From: CAYGZC01 sp964354225 | GTDB taxonomy: Bacteria > Bacteroidota > Ignavibacteria > UBA10030 > SZUA-254 | Assembly: GCA_964354225.1 (NCBI GenBank) | Contig: CAYGZC010000232.1 | Span: 1 to 9,170, forward strand | Direction of reading: 5' to 3' | Length of the DNA: 9,170 nucleotides | Shown: one piece after another, positions 7,650 to 9,170 of the stretch | Position numbering within the stretch: the first letter of the stretch is position 1 | How the letters are laid out: each line of letters starts with the position of its first letter | The notes under the pieces: generated by a model | The model's input: the letters and a program-made list of their open reading frames with translations, nothing else | Database searches by the model: none | What the model was told of the DNA's origin: nothing | Made by a program: the position numbers and the translations under genes

Positions 7650-7719
7650 ATGCTTTTTTCAGTTTTTATTAGGTAGTTGTTATTTAATAAATCATTTTAA
7701 TGTATTGTTCTTTGTTTTA

Positions 7720-7736
7720 TACAAGCCCTATGCCAA
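7720..7736 (-). promoter_or_regulatory. -24/-12 (RpoN-like) promoter of pilins 2 and 1
   Basis: Minus strand reads TTGGCATAGGGCTTGTA. It follows the sigma54 pattern TTGGCAC-N5-TTGCW, with T for C after GGCA and T for C at -12. The same pattern with identical spacing occurs upstream of pilin 3. The start would be near 7709, about 60 nt before the ATG. RpoN-driven pilin genes are well known in other bacteria; the altered -12 C keeps confidence moderate. Confidence 0.55.
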
Positions 7737-7827
7737 GGACCCGGATAGCCCGGTACCTAAAAATGTCAGAAAAATGATTAAAATTCTCAGAAATTTACAA
7801 TTACATAAAACTTCAAACAAGTTTGTA

Positions 7828-7840
7828 GGTAATAATTACC
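7828..7840. promoter_or_regulatory. 13-bp palindrome upstream of pilin 2, putative activator site
   Basis: GGTAATAATTACC is a perfect palindrome around a central A. Its centre is about 106 bp upstream of the centre of the -24/-12 element. The identical 13-mer occurs at 8909-8921, about 99 bp upstream of the pilin 3 promoter. Distance and symmetry suit a bacterial enhancer-binding protein of the PilR/NtrC type, but no such gene is in the window. Confidence 0.5.
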
Positions 7841-7928
7841 CCTTGCCTGGAAATTAATACCGAGAAGCGGCAAGCTACTTATTATTGATATAGAGACTTC
7901 TGAAATATTACTTTATTCAACTAAAAAC

Positions 7929-7955
7929 TGTCACCCTGAGCTTGTCGAAGCGTGA
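7929..7955. repeat. REP-like short palindromic unit
   Basis: Contains TCAC...GCTT-GTCG-AAGC-GTGA: a 4-bp stem with a GTCG loop, a five-base bulge (CCTGA) and an outer TCAC/GTGA stem. From memory, 'CACCCTGAGCTTGTCGAAG' is a familiar dispersed intergenic sequence in Bacteroidota/Chlorobi-type genomes. Only one unit is present here, so dispersal cannot be shown from the window. Confidence 0.5.
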
Positions 7956-7998
7956 AAATGTAGTGGAGTGTTATGGTTCAATGCCAAGGGTATCGAAT

Positions 7999-8109
7999 CT
8001 GTGTAAAAAGTGTTTTTGTCATTTCGACCGAAGGGAGAAATCTTTGATTCTGTTTAGATTTCTCAGTCGCTTCACTCCTTCGAAATGACATTTAGAAGTT
8101 TTTACACAG
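7999..8109. repeat. 111-bp long inverted repeat (MITE/REP-like element)
   Basis: Three nested perfect arm pairs share one axis: CTGTGTAAAAA (7999-8009) with 8099-8109, TGTCATTTCGA (8017-8027) with 8080-8090, and GAGAAATCT (8035-8043) with 8056-8064. The loop is 12 nt. Outside the element, pairing continues weakly (about 14 of 20) to 7984 and 8124. No coding capacity. The TGTCATTTCGA...TCGAAATGACA core resembles a dispersed intergenic repeat of the FCB group (recalled, not searched). It could fold as one long hairpin or cruciform. Confidence 0.75.
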
Positions 8110-8224
8110 TCTCCATCGCTTTGGAACTGGTTCATCATGCCTTTTATTTTATTTTTCAGATGTCTCGAATAATTTGAAGAACGATTTGACAAACAGATAG
8201 AGATTGATGTTAATTAATCGGGAC

Positions 8225-8262
8225 AAAAAAAAATTAGCCAGATACCTAAAGCATCTGGCTAA
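8225..8262 (-). terminator. Intrinsic terminator of pilin 3
   Basis: TTAGCCAGAT (8234-8243) and ATCTGGCTAA (8253-8262) make a perfect 10-bp stem with a 9-nt loop. On the minus strand nine consecutive T follow at once (8225-8233). It lies 67 nt after the pilin 3 stop. Confidence 0.93.
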
Positions 8263-8279
8263 ACATATTCGATGAATAA

Positions 8280-8317
8280 TTTCATGCACAGTATCAAGCC
8301 ATGTCTGTGCTCTGAAA
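8280..8317 (-). other. 3'-UTR hairpin between the pilin 3 stop and the terminator
   Basis: GCACAG (8286-8291) pairs with CTGTGC (8305-8310), and TTTCA (8280-8284) pairs with TGAAA (8313-8317) across a small internal loop. No T-run follows. Position and layout repeat those after pilin 1, although the sequences are unrelated. Confidence 0.5.
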
Positions 8318-8329
8318 TTTTATCTCACT

Positions 8330-8713
8330 TTACCATCCCGACGCAAATGATAACGTAGTCTTTCCAGTCGAATCGACCGTGCAGTCCGCGGTATATGCTC
8401 CGTTCAGTGATGATGTGCCACGGAATACTATTGTCGTTGCTGTTCCTGCAGTCTGGATTGCATACGTTCCATTATCGTCTGATGTCATCTTTGTAGGTAC
8501 TACATAATTAACATATGATCCTCCGCCACCGCCCATAGTTATCGGACGTATCTTATATTGATATGCATTGGCAGATATATTCACCAAGCTCGACGTTACT
8601 CCGTCTTTATTTGCCTGTGTGCTGTGTGCACCAAACTGTGATATACCAACCGCTATGGCGATACCGACTATGATAACGCCCAAGATGATGAGTAAAAGTT
8701 GCTGTTGACCCAT
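8330..8713 (-). CDS. Short-leader major-type pilin 3, near-duplicate of pilin 1, 127 aa
   Basis: Same protein plan as pilin 1: MG leader, helix at about 3-24, five-glycine loop at 61-65, Cys111. It differs at T58I, A77T, L86I, T105G, S106A and T125S. At DNA level I count about 22 differences in 384 bases, and only one falls in the N-terminal 172 coding bases. The ribosome site AAAGGAGAT and the 15 bases before the ATG are identical to those of pilin 1. The gene appears monocistronic, with its own RpoN-like promoter (8808-8824), upstream palindrome (8909-8921) and strong terminator (8225-8262). The strong control signals suggest high expression, so this or pilin 1 is the best candidate for main filament subunit; that is inference. 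Confidence 0.85.
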   Translation of the reverse strand: MGQQQLLLIILGVIIVGIAIAVGISQFGAHSTQANKDGVTSSLVNISANAYQYKIRPITMGGGGGSYVNYVVPTKMTSDDNGTYAIQTAGTATTIVFRGTSSLNGAYTADCTVDSTGKTTLSFASGW

Positions 8714-8807
8714 TGTAAATCTCCTTTAATTATTAAAAATGTGAATTGTTATATTGTTAATTATCTTTATCAAGATTTTTAATCGTTTCATATCTCATAA
8801 GAATATT

Positions 8808-8824
8808 TACAATCCACATGCCAA
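8808..8824 (-). promoter_or_regulatory. -24/-12 (RpoN-like) promoter of pilin 3
   Basis: Minus strand reads TTGGCATGTGGATTGTA, that is TTGGCAT-N5-TTGTA, the same pattern and spacing as the element before pilin 2. The start would be near 8797, giving a leader of about 84 nt. The -12 position has T where sigma54 promoters normally have C. Recurrence before two pilin genes is the main support. Confidence 0.55.
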
Positions 8825-8908
8825 CTGACGCTTAGTATATTTATATAGGTTTTTCTACTAAAATGGTGTAATTCAAATGTTTTCTTGAACGGCAGAGCGA
8901 AATCGAAA

Positions 8909-8921
8909 GGTAATAATTACC
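8909..8921. promoter_or_regulatory. 13-bp palindrome upstream of pilin 3, putative activator site
   Basis: GGTAATAATTACC is identical to 7828-7840 and here extends to AGGTAATAATTACCT (8908-8922). It is about 99 bp upstream of the -24/-12 element. Next to it is AGCGGTAAGTTA (8927-8938), similar to AGCGGCAAGCTA at 7866-7877 near the other copy. Confidence 0.5.
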
Positions 8922-8996
8922 TAACCAGCGGTAAGTTATACTTAGTAGAATTTTAGAACATTTGCCTATCCGAGAAAATTAAAAGTTATGATTTAT

Positions 8997-9170
8997 CTAA
9001 AAATATTTCTCGGTTGGATAACGTTTGATGTATCGCCCTCGACCAACATTGCCGCCCCACTTACCTTTTTCTATAATGAGCTCCCCGCGCGAAAGAACCA
9101 TCTCAGCGTTCCCTTTCACTTTTACACCTTCATACATCGAATAGTCAACTTGCATGTGGTGCGTCTTTGC
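8997..9170 (-). CDS. hydA: Dihydropyrimidinase / D-hydantoinase, C-terminal 57 residues (5' end outside window)
   Basis: C-terminal tail of a cyclic amidohydrolase that opens dihydropyrimidine or hydantoin rings in the cytoplasm. The open frame enters from the window edge and ends at TAG (8997-8999). It reads 'AKTHHMQVDYSMYEGVKVKG', then 'VLSRGELIIEKGK' and 'GRGRYIKR'. This matches the conserved end of the family (KTH..nVDYn.fEG..v.G, v.sRG.vv...g, GrG.fl.R). The catalytic metal-binding part lies outside. It is co-directional with pilin 3, but about 170 bp of non-coding DNA including the pilin control region separates them, so it is probably an unrelated neighbour. An inverted repeat CCGAGAAA (8970-8977) / TTTCTCGG (9006-9013) overlaps its end but has no T-run, so I do not call it a terminator. 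Confidence 0.87.
   Translation of the reverse strand, partial: AKTHHMQVDYSMYEGVKVKGNAEMVLSRGELIIEKGKWGGNVGRGRYIKRYPTEKYF

Larger units (their letters stand above)
7650..8224. other. Pilin 2 upstream region, no gene (575 bp)
   Basis: No supportable coding sequence in either direction. It holds the pilin 2 leader, the -24/-12-like promoter, the 13-bp palindrome, a REP-like unit and a 111-bp long inverted repeat. From about 8142 to 8224 it is AT-rich with nothing I recognise, apart from a possible plus-strand TTGACA that I do not call. Confidence 0.7.

Noticed and set aside
7737..7757. CCCGG-ATAG-CCCGG/GGTACC cluster next to the pilin 2 -24 element
   Set aside because: Short self-complementary pieces with no counterpart at the pilin 3 promoter; no basis for calling a site.
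8186..8214. Plus-strand TTGACA, 17 bp, GTTAAT, a possible antisense promoter into the pilin 3 terminator
   Set aside because: The -10 matches only 4 of 6 in AT-rich DNA and nothing else supports a plus-strand transcript.
8970..9013. Inverted repeat CCGAGAAA/TTTCTCGG after the dihydropyrimidinase as a terminator
   Set aside because: 28-nt AT-rich loop, no T-run on the minus strand, and one arm lies inside the coding sequence.
1..9170. CRISPR array, tRNA, rRNA or transposase gene
   Set aside because: No regularly spaced direct repeats, no tRNA-like cloverleaf noticed, and no transposase-like frame on either strand.

Overview
The window is about 40% GC and looks like a chromosomal type IV pilus (or pilus-like secretion) locus from the Bacteroidota/Chlorobi/Ignavibacteria side of the FCB group. 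The placement rests on the short 'MGQQQLLL' pilins, the 'YNDVDDYNNY' and 'PRNL' signatures of the minor pilin-like proteins, and a REP-like repeat of a kind I associate with these genomes. It is inference, not a database result. Every gene I can support is on the minus strand, so transcription runs from high to low coordinates.

Layout, in transcription order. (1) 8997-9170: C-terminal end of a dihydropyrimidinase/D-hydantoinase, probably unrelated in function to the rest. (2) 8330-8996: a monocistronic pilin gene (pilin 3). It has a -24/-12-like promoter, a palindrome about 100 bp farther upstream, a strong Shine-Dalgarno (SD) and a strong intrinsic terminator. (3) 7650-8224: a 575-bp stretch without a gene. 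It holds a REP-like unit, a 111-bp long inverted repeat, and a second copy of the palindrome plus -24/-12 arrangement. (4) 6697-7649: a bicistronic pair, pilin 2 then pilin 1, ending in a hairpin and a strong terminator. (5) 6547-1016: a compact five-gene operon. It encodes PilC/GspF (inner-membrane platform), PilB/GspE (assembly ATPase) and three minor pilin-like proteins (PilV/GspI-like, PilW/GspJ-like, PilX-like). (6) 816-1: the N-terminal 272 residues of a PilT-family ATPase, behind a near-consensus -35/-10 promoter.

Likely working model: the membrane-anchored minor proteins prime a filament, PilB and PilC polymerise the 127-residue pilins, and the PilT-like ATPase drives or modulates retraction. 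No prepilin peptidase, secretin or PilM/N/O/P genes are in the window.

Most notable points. The pilins have a two-residue 'MG' leader and lack the usual Glu at +5. Two pilin promoter regions share an RpoN-like core and a 13-bp palindrome at matched spacing. The PilT-like protein has Ala-Ser where the Asp box normally has Glu-Asp. Pilins 1 and 3 show a gene-conversion-like pattern of identity. A perfect 10-bp inverted repeat sits over the candidate pilC promoter.
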